Origin: Gracilimonas sp040882225
Lineage (GTDB): Bacteria > Bacteroidota > Rhodothermia > Balneolales > Balneolaceae
Length of the DNA stretch: 64,000 nt
Direction of reading: 5' to 3'
NCBI GenBank assembly: GCA_040882225.1
Contig: JBBEBR010000022.1
Coordinates: 372,001 to 436,000 of the forward strand
In this document: positions 1 to 9,510 of the stretch, piece after piece
How positions within the stretch are numbered: position 1 is the first letter of the stretch
Layout of the letters: the number at the start of each line of letters is the position of its first letter
Program-made: the position numbers and the translations under genes
The notes under the pieces: model-generated
The model's input: the letters and a program-made list of their open reading frames with translations, nothing else
Databases searched by the model: none
Told to the model about the DNA's origin: nothing

Positions 1-367
1 GATCTGGAGTATACACTGCAATTTTTGGGATTTTCTCTAAATTTACCACGGAAGTATTACTGCTGTTTCTTTCGACATCCGCAATTATTTGTCGTGCCTC
101 GCTACTGCTAATCATCTCGATCTGTACGTTTCGGAGCCTGCTTTTTCGAACGATATCACTGTCAGTGTTAGCTAAAAAACTACCTCCACGATAGTTCAAT
201 AACCATTGTGCGGTATTCCCATCCGAGATGTGATTGAAAATAACCCCATACGCTTTCAGGTGATTTGTTTGGGAAGCGTCCATCGGAATTAAAACCTGTT
301 GCTGGGCAAAAGCGACGGTACTCAATGCAAAAATGAAAAAAATAGAAAGATAAAATCTGGTACTCAT
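1..367 (-). CDS. Secreted protein, N-terminal fragment (family often labelled asparagine synthetase B in Bacteroidota)
   Basis: The reading frame starts at the ATG at 367 and stays open to the window edge, giving the first 122 residues. Residues 1-21 are a clear signal peptide ending in AFAQ. The mature part begins QQVLIPMD, followed by QTNHLKAYG and WLLNYRGGS. From memory this pattern belongs to a secreted Bacteroidota family that databases call asparagine synthetase B; I see no N-terminal nucleophile Cys of a glutamine amidotransferase, so that name is probably a misnomer and the real function is unknown. The start lies one base after the stop of the TPR gene at 369-2270, so the two are likely co-transcribed. 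The C-terminus lies outside the window. Confidence 0.6.
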   Translation of the reverse strand, partial: MSTRFYLSIFFIFALSTVAFAQQQVLIPMDASQTNHLKAYGVIFNHISDGNTAQWLLNYRGGSFLANTDSDIVRKSRLRNVQIEMISSSEARQIIADVERNSSNTSVVNLEKIPKIAVYTPD

Positions 368-368
368 A

Positions 369-2270
369 TCAGGAATTTTCTCGGGTTAAATCGGTTAATC
401 GCTCGCGCGCATATGGGGCATAAAAACCTTGCGGGAATGACAGTATAAGTTCCTCATAAATTTCTCTCGCTGAAATGGAGGAAGAAGCCGCCGCAGATCC
501 TGAAACACAACTTTCAGGTGTCTTACAATTATTGGCTTGCACACGCAGGTTCGTTTTCTCGGCAAATTTTGCCTGTTCCCAAAGCAATTTTTCTTTTAAT
601 GGAGTGATGGGATTTGTACTAATGAAACTGCTTAATTCAGCCAGTTTAGTTGAATCTGCCACATTCTTGGAGCTAACATAAAACAGCATGGCTTCATCTT
701 TTAGAGGAGAAAAATTGTTTTGATTCGCCAACTTTCGGAAAATCTCTGAACTCTGTGAGGATGCTCCGTTTCTATTTTTGAATATGGCATCGGCAAAAGT
801 ATCAAGTTCTGCTCCTGTTGAATCCATTGACAAACCTTCCTGAAGCCAAAGCCGTAATTCGAGGGCATCGTTGGCGTAATAGGAGGTACTTTTTCGGCCA
901 AGAGATTTTAACTGAATGGTTGCGAATTCATAATCACCGGAATAAAAATCTGTCAAAGCAAGAAAGTAGCGGGTTTTCTCAGAAAGTTCACTGGTTCCGG
1001 CTTGCTTGTTCGCTTTTGTAAAATTGATGCGTGCTCGTGAAAATTCTTTTTTGGCCAAATTTATTCGGCCCTGCAAATAGGCAATTTCTGGAGAATCCTT
1101 GATTTCCGGTAATATTTGAAGCTCATTATAAGCATCTTGGGCCGCGTCAAGGTTGAAAATCAAATCAAGCGAAAGTTCCGCTTTCTTCAGGTGTACATTA
1201 TGAATGCGACTATAATTTTTTGTTTCAGAAAGAATTTCATCAAGCATAGAAAAGGACAGGTGAAATAAACTGTCTCTCTTATTATCAAAATCCAGGTTGT
1301 AATCATCAATGAACTTTGCCCACTTGGAGTAGGTATTAGACAGCTCTTCCATATTTCGCCATTTCACCTCGCCGTAAGAATTCTCTATATAAAAAGTGAA
1401 GGCTTCTTTTGCCAGCTCAAACTGGTTGTTGTCGCTAAGCTGGCGGCCCAGATTAAAAAGTGAATAATTAAAATTTGACGACTTGCTCTCATAAGCTTTT
1501 GCAGCAGCAAGTGCCCGCCGATACAGTTTATTCTCTTGTAATAGCCAAATCTGAAGCTGGTAAAACGTTTGATACTCCGGACTTGAAAGAGAAACCCTGG
1601 TTAATTGATCATCTAATTCCACTATAATAATGTCGTACAAAATGGGATCATCATAGCGAAGCAAACTTCTCTGGATAAATGAAATCTGCCCCGAAGATTC
1701 CCTTAAAAGGCTTATCCATTCCTGAATGGCTAACTCATACTCGCCGGCCTGTAAAAAAGCGTTAGCTATATCACCAAAAAATAAACGGGAATTTTTAAAA
1801 GCTGTACGTGCTTTTTTATACACTTCAACGGCTTGCATATATTCTCTACGGTCAATCATAACGCGGGCAGTATTCACATAAAGCTGAAGTTGATTCGAAT
1901 GTTGATTCAGGTTTGCGAGCCATATATCGATCGCTTTTCCCTTTTCACCCTTCAAGTGATAAAGCTCGCCCGAACGTAATTCAGCCTGAATAGCAGTTTC
2001 CGGCCGCTTCTCAAACTTCCCGGCAACTTTCAAACCTTCGTCATATTCTTTTAGTTGGATGAGGCACTCAATAAGCTGGTCGGCGTAGGTAAAGGATTGA
2101 GGTTCATAAGCGTGCAAGTTTTCAAGAATAGGAAGAGCTTCTGAGTAACGCTGCTGCTGCATTAGCCGATTCGCAAGCTGAAACTCGTTGCTCGCTTGTG
2201 CAAGTAAAGAACTACTCGCGAGTGATAAAAGTAAAATAAGTAATGGTAATTTTTTTCTAATCATCCGCAC
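369..2270 (-). CDS. Secreted tetratricopeptide-repeat protein
   Basis: A 633-residue protein with an N-terminal signal peptide (about residues 1-25, cleavage near SLLAQ). The rest is almost entirely helical, with TPR-like 34-residue units, for example around residues 27-62 (LANRLMQQQRYSEALPILE) and 100-170. It probably acts as a periplasmic or outer-membrane-associated scaffold; no catalytic motif is seen. The gene overlaps the end of maf by 14 bases, and the downstream secreted-protein gene begins one base after its stop, so the three form one operon. An ATG two codons downstream (2264) is an equally possible start. The precise role cannot be read from the sequence. Confidence 0.8.
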   Translation of the reverse strand: MRMIRKKLPLLILLLSLASSSLLAQASNEFQLANRLMQQQRYSEALPILENLHAYEPQSFTYADQLIECLIQLKEYDEGLKVAGKFEKRPETAIQAELRSGELYHLKGEKGKAIDIWLANLNQHSNQLQLYVNTARVMIDRREYMQAVEVYKKARTAFKNSRLFFGDIANAFLQAGEYELAIQEWISLLRESSGQISFIQRSLLRYDDPILYDIIIVELDDQLTRVSLSSPEYQTFYQLQIWLLQENKLYRRALAAAKAYESKSSNFNYSLFNLGRQLSDNNQFELAKEAFTFYIENSYGEVKWRNMEELSNTYSKWAKFIDDYNLDFDNKRDSLFHLSFSMLDEILSETKNYSRIHNVHLKKAELSLDLIFNLDAAQDAYNELQILPEIKDSPEIAYLQGRINLAKKEFSRARINFTKANKQAGTSELSEKTRYFLALTDFYSGDYEFATIQLKSLGRKSTSYYANDALELRLWLQEGLSMDSTGAELDTFADAIFKNRNGASSQSSEIFRKLANQNNFSPLKDEAMLFYVSSKNVADSTKLAELSSFISTNPITPLKEKLLWEQAKFAEKTNLRVQANNCKTPESCVSGSAAASSSISAREIYEELILSFPQGFYAPYARERLTDLTRENS

Positions 2271-2862
2271 TAAATAAGAAAAATTCTGGGCTGAAAATTT
2301 TCAGTTCACGATAAAATCTGTTCAATGGAAATCCCACAACGTTATAATAATCACCTTCTATCCTTTCTACAAAAAGAGCACCGAGATCATCCTGAATTCC
2401 ATACGCACCGGCTTTGTCCATAGGGCTGCCACTTTTGACGTAGGCCTTAATTTCCTGCGCCGATAACGTACTGAACTGAACGTTTGTTTGTTCATAAAAT
2501 GATTTTGTCCGCTCAATCAGTCGGTCTTTATCAGTTTTTACAAAAGCAATGCCGGTATATACCGAATGATTATCTCCGCTAAGCCTCTTCAGCATTTTAG
2601 CGGCTTCTGCTTCATTTTTAGGTTTCCCCAAAACTTCTCCGGAATGAACCACCACCGTATCTGCGCCTATAATCAGGCTGTTGCTACACTGCTTTGCAAC
2701 TTCCTCCGCTTTTTGAAGCGCTAATTGCTCCACAAGTTTCACAGGGTCCGATTCTGAGATATCTTCATTCAAGTTACTTGGGAAAACTTCAAAAGCGAGC
2801 CCAAGCTGTGACAGTAGTAGTTTCCTTCGGGGGCTTTTTGAGGCTAATATAATTTGAAGCAT
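2257..2862 (-). CDS. maf: Maf-family nucleoside triphosphate pyrophosphatase
   Basis: A 201-residue protein of normal Maf length. It has the N-terminal signature ASKSPRRKLL (residues 7-16), the metal-binding/catalytic GADTVV (66-71, with Asp68 as the expected general base) and the family motif LSG..H.VYTG near residue 93. Maf proteins hydrolyse dTTP, UTP or modified nucleotides to monophosphates, which prevents misincorporation; which base is preferred here is not certain. The C-terminus extends a few residues past the usual end and overlaps the TPR gene by 14 bases, which suggests translational coupling. Confidence 0.92.
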   Translation of the reverse strand: MLQIILASKSPRRKLLLSQLGLAFEVFPSNLNEDISESDPVKLVEQLALQKAEEVAKQCSNSLIIGADTVVVHSGEVLGKPKNEAEAAKMLKRLSGDNHSVYTGIAFVKTDKDRLIERTKSFYEQTNVQFSTLSAQEIKAYVKSGSPMDKAGAYGIQDDLGALFVERIEGDYYNVVGFPLNRFYRELKIFSPEFFLFSADD

Positions 2863-2949
2863 TTGCCGGTTTGGGCTTTTGGAGTTTGTAGATAATTAAA
2901 TAACTTCTTTCACCGTTTCAAACGAAAATTAAAGGTAATTAAAAATCGG

Positions 2950-3201
2950 ATGGCTAAAAGAAGAAGTAAACCCGCAGATAATCAACCCATGTTTTTTTCT
3001 GCATACAATTTTAAGCTGATAATACTTGCTATTTTTCTAATCATCTTTGGTTTCACAGCCATGTATCTCGAAAATGAAGTAAAAGGGTTCATCTCACTTT
3101 TTATCTCCCCGATTCTTGTTATGGCCGGTTACGTTCTTGTCGTCTTCGCTATCATGAAACACGACCGAACAGACGATTCCGAAATCTCTGTATCTAATTA
3201 A
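2950..3201 (+). CDS. Small two-helix membrane protein, DUF3098-like
   Basis: An 83-residue protein with a basic N-terminus (MAKRRSKP) and two hydrophobic helices at about residues 21-41 and 47-69, ending in a charged tail. Length and layout resemble the DUF3098 family of Bacteroidota, whose function is unknown. It is divergent from maf and the first gene of a tight plus-strand group; the next gene starts 3 bases after its stop. The DUF3098 assignment is by eye and only moderately sure. Confidence 0.65.
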   Translation: MAKRRSKPADNQPMFFSAYNFKLIILAIFLIIFGFTAMYLENEVKGFISLFISPILVMAGYVLVVFAIMKHDRTDDSEISVSN

Positions 3202-3204
3202 TCG

Positions 3205-4032
3205 GTGTTAGACCGTCTGGTAAATATCTTTCTCCTATTCGCACTCATTTTTATTTTCATTGTGTATGGGGATTCAGAAGTGCATAATCGTACGATGTTA
3301 GCGGTGCTTTTGGCTACGGGATTTTCACTTTTCTCATTCATCCTAAACTGGCTAACCATAGATGGCACAGCTGCCGCCATCATTTTCGGTACTATTTCTT
3401 ATAGCCTTGGCGGATTGATGGGAGCTGCCGTTGTACTCACTTTTTTCATAACGGCATCCATTCTTTCAAAAGATTTAATTGGGCGAGAGGGATTTAAAGA
3501 GAAAAGATTCCGCAGAGATGGTGCCCAGGTTTGGTCTAAAGGCTTTTGGTTCAGCATATGGCTTATGGCGTGGTTTTTAACCCTTCAAGATTTTTTTGTG
3601 ATTGCAGCTGTTTCAAGCATGGCGATGGCTACAGCGGATACATGGGCATCTGAAGTTGGAGGCGAGCGGATGAAAGCTAACACAAGACTGATTACAACAG
3701 GCAAAAAAGTAGCTCCCGGCACAGACGGCGGAGTAAGTTTTCACGGAAGTTTGGCCGCTCTTTGTGGTGCTATGTTAATTGCACTGATATTCGGTTGGGT
3801 TTATCCTGCAGCAGGAATCAACTCTATTTTAATTCTGGTTATAACAGGTTTTGCCGGATGTTTTATTGATTCCTACCTTGGAGCTCGTTTTCAACACAAA
3901 ACCTTTAATTTCCGAAAGCGCGGTATTATTGGGGATGGGAATCTGTATGTTAGCAACAATTTTGTAAACTGGGCGTCAGCAGGTTTGGCATCATTTATTG
4001 GTATGGTATTAACTCTAATATTTGGGATATGA
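3205..4032 (+). CDS. DUF92 family integral membrane protein
   Basis: A 275-residue protein with about six or seven hydrophobic segments. It carries the DUF92/TIGR00297 hallmarks TADTWASE (around residue 146) and DGGVSFHGS (around 180). Plant relatives (VTE6) act as phytyl-phosphate kinases in tocopherol synthesis; the bacterial substrate is not established, so a lipid-phosphate kinase role is inference. The start is GTG at 3205, three bases after the preceding stop, with no strong ribosome binding site, which suggests translation coupled to the upstream gene. It overlaps the symporter gene by 4 bases (ATGA). Confidence 0.8.
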   Translation: MLDRLVNIFLLFALIFIFIVYGDSEVHNRTMLAVLLATGFSLFSFILNWLTIDGTAAAIIFGTISYSLGGLMGAAVVLTFFITASILSKDLIGREGFKEKRFRRDGAQVWSKGFWFSIWLMAWFLTLQDFFVIAAVSSMAMATADTWASEVGGERMKANTRLITTGKKVAPGTDGGVSFHGSLAALCGAMLIALIFGWVYPAAGINSILILVITGFAGCFIDSYLGARFQHKTFNFRKRGIIGDGNLYVSNNFVNWASAGLASFIGMVLTLIFGI

Positions 4033-5330
4033 AGTGGTATAAAAAATTACATTGGCAAATTATCATTGGTTTAATTTTGGGGTTGATCTGGGGTTTAGTA
4101 GCAAACCTTGTTGGCCTGAACGAGTTTACAACCAATTTTATAAAACCAATTGGCACCATTTTTATTAAGCTTCTTGTTCTTATCGCCGTACCGCTGGTGT
4201 TGGTCTCATTAGTTACAGGCATTACCAGCCTTAACGATACAACAAAGCTCTCAAGAATGGGACTTAAGACGGTAGTAATTTATGGTATAACCACTGTGTT
4301 AGCCATTAGTATTGGTCTTGCAACGGTAAATATCATGAAGCCGGGGAAATCCCTGCCACTGGAAACCCGCGAACAACTTCAGGCCACATACAGCGAGAAT
4401 TTAGATGACCGAAGTGTGACTGCCCAGGAAGTGATGGATCGCGGCCCGCTCGATTTCTTTGAGAATATAGTACCTGATAATTTCTTTAAAGCGGCTTCAG
4501 ATAACTCCAATATGCTTCAGGTGGTATTTGTGGCAATTTTGTTTGGAATAGGAATTATCCAGATCGGAGGAAAAAAAGGGAAAATGCTCACCAACTTTTT
4601 CGACGCATTCAACGATGTGATCATCCGCATTGTAGAGTTGATCATGTTAACGGCTCCGTACGGGGTATTCGCCCTCATGGCCTCTCTGCTCATAGATCTT
4701 GCGGGTGATGATCTCGGAAAAGCACTCGAGTTATTGTATGCATTGGGATGGTACTGCCTGGCAGTCGTCATTGGACTTACCATTCATGTATTCGTAGTGT
4801 ATGCAACCCTGTTCAAAGCAACCAGTAATATGAAATTGATCACCTTTTTCAGAGCCATACAACCGGCTATGTTACTCGGTTTCAGTACAAGTTCAAGTGC
4901 AGCTACCTTACCGGTAACCATGGAGCGGGTTGAAAAGAATTTAGGAGTTAAAGAAGAGGTAGCCAGTTTTGTGCTTCCTATCGGAGCTACGGTTAATATG
5001 GATGGAACCAGCCTTTATCAGGCAGTGGCGGCTGTATTTATTGCACAGGCTTTGGGAATGGATCTTACACTTATACAGCAGCTTACCATAGTTGCTACAG
5101 CCACAGCAGCATCAATTGGTGCGGCGGGAGTACCCGGTGCAGGTATCATTATGCTGGTAATAGTCTTGGAATCGGTACAAGTACCGACGGCGGGAATTGC
5201 GTTGATTCTCGGGGTAGATCGAATTCTTGATATGTTCAGGACCATGGTCAATATTACAGGTGATGCCGCTGTATCGGTTGCTGTGGGGGCCTCAGAGGGA
5301 TTATTGGGCGAAGCACATCTCGATGATTAG
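4029..5330 (+). CDS. Dicarboxylate/amino acid:cation symporter (DAACS, GltP/GltT type)
   Basis: A 433-residue inner-membrane transporter. The family signatures are present: the serine-rich re-entrant loop STSSSAATLP (around residue 290) and the substrate/sodium site NMDGT (around 322), then the GAAGVPGAG hairpin near residue 360. Members carry glutamate, aspartate or C4-dicarboxylates with Na+ or H+; the substrate here is not determinable by eye. The start ATG overlaps the stop of the DUF92 gene (ATGA), so the three plus-strand genes from 2950 form an operon. Length is normal. Confidence 0.93.
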   Translation: MKWYKKLHWQIIIGLILGLIWGLVANLVGLNEFTTNFIKPIGTIFIKLLVLIAVPLVLVSLVTGITSLNDTTKLSRMGLKTVVIYGITTVLAISIGLATVNIMKPGKSLPLETREQLQATYSENLDDRSVTAQEVMDRGPLDFFENIVPDNFFKAASDNSNMLQVVFVAILFGIGIIQIGGKKGKMLTNFFDAFNDVIIRIVELIMLTAPYGVFALMASLLIDLAGDDLGKALELLYALGWYCLAVVIGLTIHVFVVYATLFKATSNMKLITFFRAIQPAMLLGFSTSSSAATLPVTMERVEKNLGVKEEVASFVLPIGATVNMDGTSLYQAVAAVFIAQALGMDLTLIQQLTIVATATAASIGAAGVPGAGIIMLVIVLESVQVPTAGIALILGVDRILDMFRTMVNITGDAAVSVAVGASEGLLGEAHLDD

Positions 5331-5415
5331 AATTTCAGAAATCAGTAAATTTAACATGCCTTTATGCTTGAAAATATGTTAATTGATGAATGGAATTATT
5401 GAAGCAGCACAGCCT

Positions 5416-8214
5416 ATGCAAATACTGTTACAACGTAATACCTTATATAAACTCACACATATCATCCTGTTTTTCGTTGTTATTTTCTCTTCACAGAAGA
5501 TAACAGCTCAGTCTGTTCTTTTACCAGGAGATGTAATTATTGTGACGGCTAATCAAAGCTCCAACTCTATCGATTTTATCCCACTAATCGACATTGAGGA
5601 AAATACGACATTGTATTTTTCAGATGGGATCTGGGATGCAGAGAAACTGAAATTAGCTGGAAACGAAATAGAGCTGTATTTTACTTCCCCTGTCGCAGCA
5701 GGTACAAATATTCATGTAAATAATGCCCTTGATGCTCGCTACACAATCAAAGGGACACTCAATTTTGAGGGTGAGATAAATCATGTGTTTGCCTATCAAA
5801 AGGAAGAAGGATTTTACCGTTTCATTTATGGAGCAGGATGGGGAAAACCAGGGATTTGGAATTCGGAAACATCCGGCAGCTCAGATATTCCCCAAAGTTT
5901 GACGGATGCGGATAAAGTATTATTCACCTATCATCAAACCGGAAATATCCAATACCATTTAAGAAATGGCGCAAGCGGCACCCGCGAAATGTTGCTGAAG
6001 TTTGTGAGTAATCCGGCGAATTGGAGAAGTCAGTATTCAAACGTTTTTCCTCCTTTTGGGACTTCTTTCAACCTGCTAAACCCTCCCGTGGTTTTATTTG
6101 ATAATAGCATTTCAACGGTTAATGAGGGGGATGATGAGTCAATTCTGAATATCGCAATTTACGAGCATGATGGCTCCCGCCTCACGGTTGATGTCGTTTA
6201 CGATTCTTTGAGAAGTATCACTAATGCTGAGGACATTGGAGGGTTTTCTTCAACGAAACTTAATTTTACCGGCTTGATTGGAGATGGTGTGTATGAAGTT
6301 TCCATTCCTATCCAAAATGACGAAGAATATGAGGGAACTGAAACGGGCATCTTCACACTTAAAAATCTCTCAAACGGAAATTACGGTGATTTTTTAACAC
6401 ACAGCCTTATCATTAATGATGATGAACAACCGGATGTAGAGATTGTGAATGTGGTGAATAGTTCAGGCGGGAGATCTTTTGTAGAAGTTGTGAATAAAGA
6501 ACAAGGAGTGGTTTCTCTGAGTGGCTGGAGCATCATCAACAAAAAAAATAACTATCGTTTTGCAGAAAATGACGTGTTACTTCCTGGGGAAATGGTAAGA
6601 ATTTATGATAATGCCGTACGAGAGAGCTTGAATTTTGAAGGAAAAACTTTATTCACAGATTTGAATAAAAAATTACTGGATGAAAAAGGCGGAGAGCTGG
6701 TACTTGCGGATTTTATTGGAGCTAAAATCACAAAGGCTAAATATCAAAAGAGAAAAGCTACCAAAAACGAGGCAGTAAAAGAGGAGCCGATAGCATCCTC
6801 ACGAACGGAAAGTCAGGTGGTTGTAAATACGGTAACAACAGGAGTTACAAGTCAGAAATTGGTTGCCAAAGCTGTAAATCCCGGTTGGAAAATTTTAGCT
6901 AATCAGCCGGAAATGGATCTTCAGTTTCCTGAAATAGATTTTTTGATTTGGGATGGGTCAGCTCAGAAATTTATCAACGCTAAAGAGCAAAGCGAGCTTC
7001 AAGAAGAAATGCTTTTCGGGTATTTTGACGCCGAAAATATTCAGGTGCTTTCTGATTGGCAACAAGAAGTAAGGGGCAAGCAAAATCCAGCTCAAACTCT
7101 TGAGTTTGAATTATCAGCCACAGATATAGATGAGAATGAAAGAATAGACAAAATAGAAGGACTCAACCTTGTTTATAATTCGCTGGGAAAAGAGATTTCA
7201 GTTCACCAGCTGCTTTCCGAATTAGAAAAGAATTCACAGGATGAGGAATTGAACGCTTCTGTTTATGGGATCGCGCAGAATGATGCCGGTGAAGTTTTTT
7301 ATCAGCCAATGGCAGGAAATGCTAAGATTGCCGCAAATTCACCTTTTTGGCTAATGATTGACCGCCCCTTAGAAAAAGCCTCTTTTTCTTTTGATGAAGC
7401 GGTATTTACAAACGATGAAATATCCGAAGAGACTGCCGGTATCGTCAGTAATATTGCTTTTACGCTTTCAAGTGGGGATTTATCAGAAACTATTGAACTG
7501 GTTTTTAATGAAGGTGAAGAATTCAAAAACGTAAAAAATCTGAATTCCTATAAAGAGCTTTTCTTGCCAAAGCAGGATTTTATTAGCTTTTCTATTCAAG
7601 AAGGGGAGGAGTTCTATAGTAAAATGGAGCAACCGTTTGAATTAGCTTCAGCAATTTCTTTTCCTGTTACATTTAGTACTTCAGAATCTGGTACTTTTAC
7701 GTTTAAAGTAAGTGACTGGCAAGAGGTGCCGAAAGAATGGATGATTATTTTGGAGGACGTTGAAACTGGCAAGAAGTATGATTTACGAAAGGATTTCACT
7801 TTTAATTTCACATATAACACGAAATTAGTTGAGAAAGAAAATGAGTCAGATTTCCGGCAAGTAAATCGATATGAATCCCAGGACAGGTTTATTTTGAATG
7901 TATATCCTCCTCAAGAAAGTGGTTTTATAGATGAGGATTCTGATCTTCCTAAGGAACTTGAACTTTTTCAGAATTTCCCAAATCCTTTCAATCCCTTAAC
8001 CACCATTTCGTTTTTTATGCCGGAGCCGAGTGAAGTTACTTTATCGGTATTTAACATTGTAGGGCAGCCGGTTTCTGTAATTATGAAGGGGAGTCTTTCT
8101 GCGGGTCAGCATCATTTTGATTGGGATGCTACCGATCATCCAAGTGGGATGTATATTTATCAGCTGGAAACAGGGAGAAAAGTAATGACCAGGAAAATGA
8201 CGTTGGTAAAATAA
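5416..8214 (+). CDS. Large secreted multidomain protein with Calx-beta-like, lamin-tail-like and C-terminal FlgD-like sorting domains
   Basis: A protein of about 932 residues. I place the start at ATG 5416 because the signal peptide (hydrophobic core HIILFFVVIF, cleavage near ITAQS) then begins normally; upstream in-frame TTG 5383 and ATG 5386 are alternatives. After an N-terminal beta domain there is a Calx-beta-like segment (residues about 230-345, with NEGDD and EEYEGTETG), then a lamin-tail-like domain (about 348-440, with LSGWSI and LLPGEMVRIYDN), a linker, further beta domains, and a C-terminal domain with FQNFPNPFNP and SGMYIYQLETG. Such C-termini act as surface-sorting or FlgD-like modules in Bacteroidota, Balneolota and Ignavibacteria. 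It is likely exported and surface exposed; the ligand is unknown. Confidence 0.75.
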   Translation: MQILLQRNTLYKLTHIILFFVVIFSSQKITAQSVLLPGDVIIVTANQSSNSIDFIPLIDIEENTTLYFSDGIWDAEKLKLAGNEIELYFTSPVAAGTNIHVNNALDARYTIKGTLNFEGEINHVFAYQKEEGFYRFIYGAGWGKPGIWNSETSGSSDIPQSLTDADKVLFTYHQTGNIQYHLRNGASGTREMLLKFVSNPANWRSQYSNVFPPFGTSFNLLNPPVVLFDNSISTVNEGDDESILNIAIYEHDGSRLTVDVVYDSLRSITNAEDIGGFSSTKLNFTGLIGDGVYEVSIPIQNDEEYEGTETGIFTLKNLSNGNYGDFLTHSLIINDDEQPDVEIVNVVNSSGGRSFVEVVNKEQGVVSLSGWSIINKKNNYRFAENDVLLPGEMVRIYDNAVRESLNFEGKTLFTDLNKKLLDEKGGELVLADFIGAKITKAKYQKRKATKNEAVKEEPIASSRTESQVVVNTVTTGVTSQKLVAKAVNPGWKILANQPEMDLQFPEIDFLIWDGSAQKFINAKEQSELQEEMLFGYFDAENIQVLSDWQQEVRGKQNPAQTLEFELSATDIDENERIDKIEGLNLVYNSLGKEISVHQLLSELEKNSQDEELNASVYGIAQNDAGEVFYQPMAGNAKIAANSPFWLMIDRPLEKASFSFDEAVFTNDEISEETAGIVSNIAFTLSSGDLSETIELVFNEGEEFKNVKNLNSYKELFLPKQDFISFSIQEGEEFYSKMEQPFELASAISFPVTFSTSESGTFTFKVSDWQEVPKEWMIILEDVETGKKYDLRKDFTFNFTYNTKLVEKENESDFRQVNRYESQDRFILNVYPPQESGFIDEDSDLPKELELFQNFPNPFNPLTTISFFMPEPSEVTLSVFNIVGQPVSVIMKGSLSAGQHHFDWDATDHPSGMYIYQLETGRKVMTRKMTLVK

Positions 8215-8303
8215 GAGGAACCTACTTAGGTGTAGAAAAGTTATTTGGATAAGCATCAACAAAAACAACTATTAAAATAAACGGAGATTACGCTTTAACA
8301 GCT

Positions 8304-9125
8304 ATGCATTTTAAAAATATTCAAGGAATAGATGTTCCCGAAATCGGTCTTGGCACTCATAAACTTATTGGAAAAGAGTGCGAGAATATCGTGAAACTGG
8401 CGATTAACCTGGGGTACCGCCATATAGATACGGCGCAGGTTTACAAAAATGAGCGTGAAATTGGGGAAGCCATCAAAAAAACACATGTGGATAGGGAGGA
8501 GCTTTTCTTAACTACAAAAATCTGGCATACCAGCCTCGAAAAAGATGATGTTCTAAAAGTAGCTGAAAATTCACTTACCCAGTTAGATACTCCTTATCTC
8601 GATCTTTTACTTGTGCACTGGCCAAATAATGAAGTGGATATTGAGAAAACATTGGAGTCATTTTTATCACTTCGGGATCAAGGCAAGGCATTGAATATCG
8701 GCGTAGCTAATTTTCCGCTTAAGCTTTTGAAAGAGGTTAATGAAGAGCTGGCGGCTCCGATATTTTGTAATCAGGTGGAGTATCATCCATTTCTGAGCCA
8801 ATTCGATTTACTGGATTATGCTGCCGAACATGATTTGATGTTCACCTCATATAGTCCGCTTGCACAGGGCAAAGTAAATGAAAACTCTCTGCTTAATGAG
8901 TTAGGCGAAAAATATGATAAAACGCCCGCCCAGATTTCTCTGCGATGGCTCATTGAACAAGAGCAAGTAGTCGCAATTCCGAAAGCTTCTACGGAGCAGC
9001 ACCTTAAGGAAAATCTTGATGTTTTTGATTTTGTACTTGAGGATGACGATTTCTATGCAATAGATGAGCTGGAGAAATCCACGCGTCTTATAAATCCAGA
9101 TTTTGCTCCTGAATGGGATGAATAA
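8304..9125 (+). CDS. Aldo/keto reductase
   Basis: A 273-residue NAD(P)H-dependent aldo/keto reductase of normal bacterial length. The catalytic tetrad is visible: Asp42 and Tyr47 in HIDTAQVYKNE, Lys72 in TTKIW and His105 in LVHWP. The C-terminal cofactor loop IPKAS is at about residue 228. It reduces aldehydes or ketones such as methylglyoxal or 2,5-diketogluconate-type compounds; the exact substrate is not evident. It is monocistronic by spacing, 89 bases after the large secreted-protein gene. The start ATG at 8304 gives the usual N-terminus with GIDVPEIGLGT. Confidence 0.93.
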   Translation: MHFKNIQGIDVPEIGLGTHKLIGKECENIVKLAINLGYRHIDTAQVYKNEREIGEAIKKTHVDREELFLTTKIWHTSLEKDDVLKVAENSLTQLDTPYLDLLLVHWPNNEVDIEKTLESFLSLRDQGKALNIGVANFPLKLLKEVNEELAAPIFCNQVEYHPFLSQFDLLDYAAEHDLMFTSYSPLAQGKVNENSLLNELGEKYDKTPAQISLRWLIEQEQVVAIPKASTEQHLKENLDVFDFVLEDDDFYAIDELEKSTRLINPDFAPEWDE

Positions 9126-9264
9126 TGATGAATAATAGCGTGATTTAGCTTTATTTAAAATCACTGTTGTCCGGGAAAACCTGAAGATGAAACAGGTAAC
9201 TCTGCTTTAATTTTATCAAACAGCGAGGAGACTAATTGAATAAGACATCATATTAAGTCACTTT

Positions 9265-9339
9265 GAGGCTACTGCCGAAGAGCCTGTGCCTGAATTGATT
9301 CGGGAGCATTAATGGCAAAGATCTTTCGGCAGTAGCCTC
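9265..9339. repeat. 15-base inverted repeat with 45-base spacer
   Basis: The arm GAGGCTACTGCCGAA (9265-9279) is perfectly complementary to TTCGGCAGTAGCCTC (9325-9339). The spacer is 45 bases. It lies between two convergent genes and has no adjoining T-tract, so it is not a simple terminator. It could be a miniature inverted-repeat remnant or an RNA stem. Confidence 0.55.
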
Positions 9340-9456
9340 CAGATAACGCCCATGGGAGTGCTCTACAAAGGGGCTCTACTTCTAATGATAAAAGTAACTT
9401 CATTATCCGAATACCTTTGATTTTACAATCAAGAGAAAAATTCTGAAGTAAAGAAA

Positions 9457-9493
9457 AAGCCTCAACGGTTTCATCCATTGAGGCTTATTTTTT
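9457..9493 (-). terminator. Rho-independent terminator of the luciferase-like gene (bidirectional)
   Basis: AAGCCTCAA (9457-9465) pairs with TTGAGGCTT (9478-9486). On the minus strand it is followed by TTTTCTTT, about 25 bases after the stop of the flavin oxidoreductase gene; on the plus strand it is followed by ATTTTTT. It can serve either convergent transcript. Confidence 0.8.
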
Positions 9494-9510
9494 GGGGTAC
9501 ATTCTTAAAA

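Larger units (their letters stand above)
9126..9510. other. Intergenic region with inverted repeat and terminator
   Basis: This 385-base gap between convergent genes has no convincing reading frame. It contains a 15-base perfect inverted repeat (9265-9279 and 9325-9339) and a bidirectional terminator (9457-9493), both listed separately. Confidence 0.6.
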
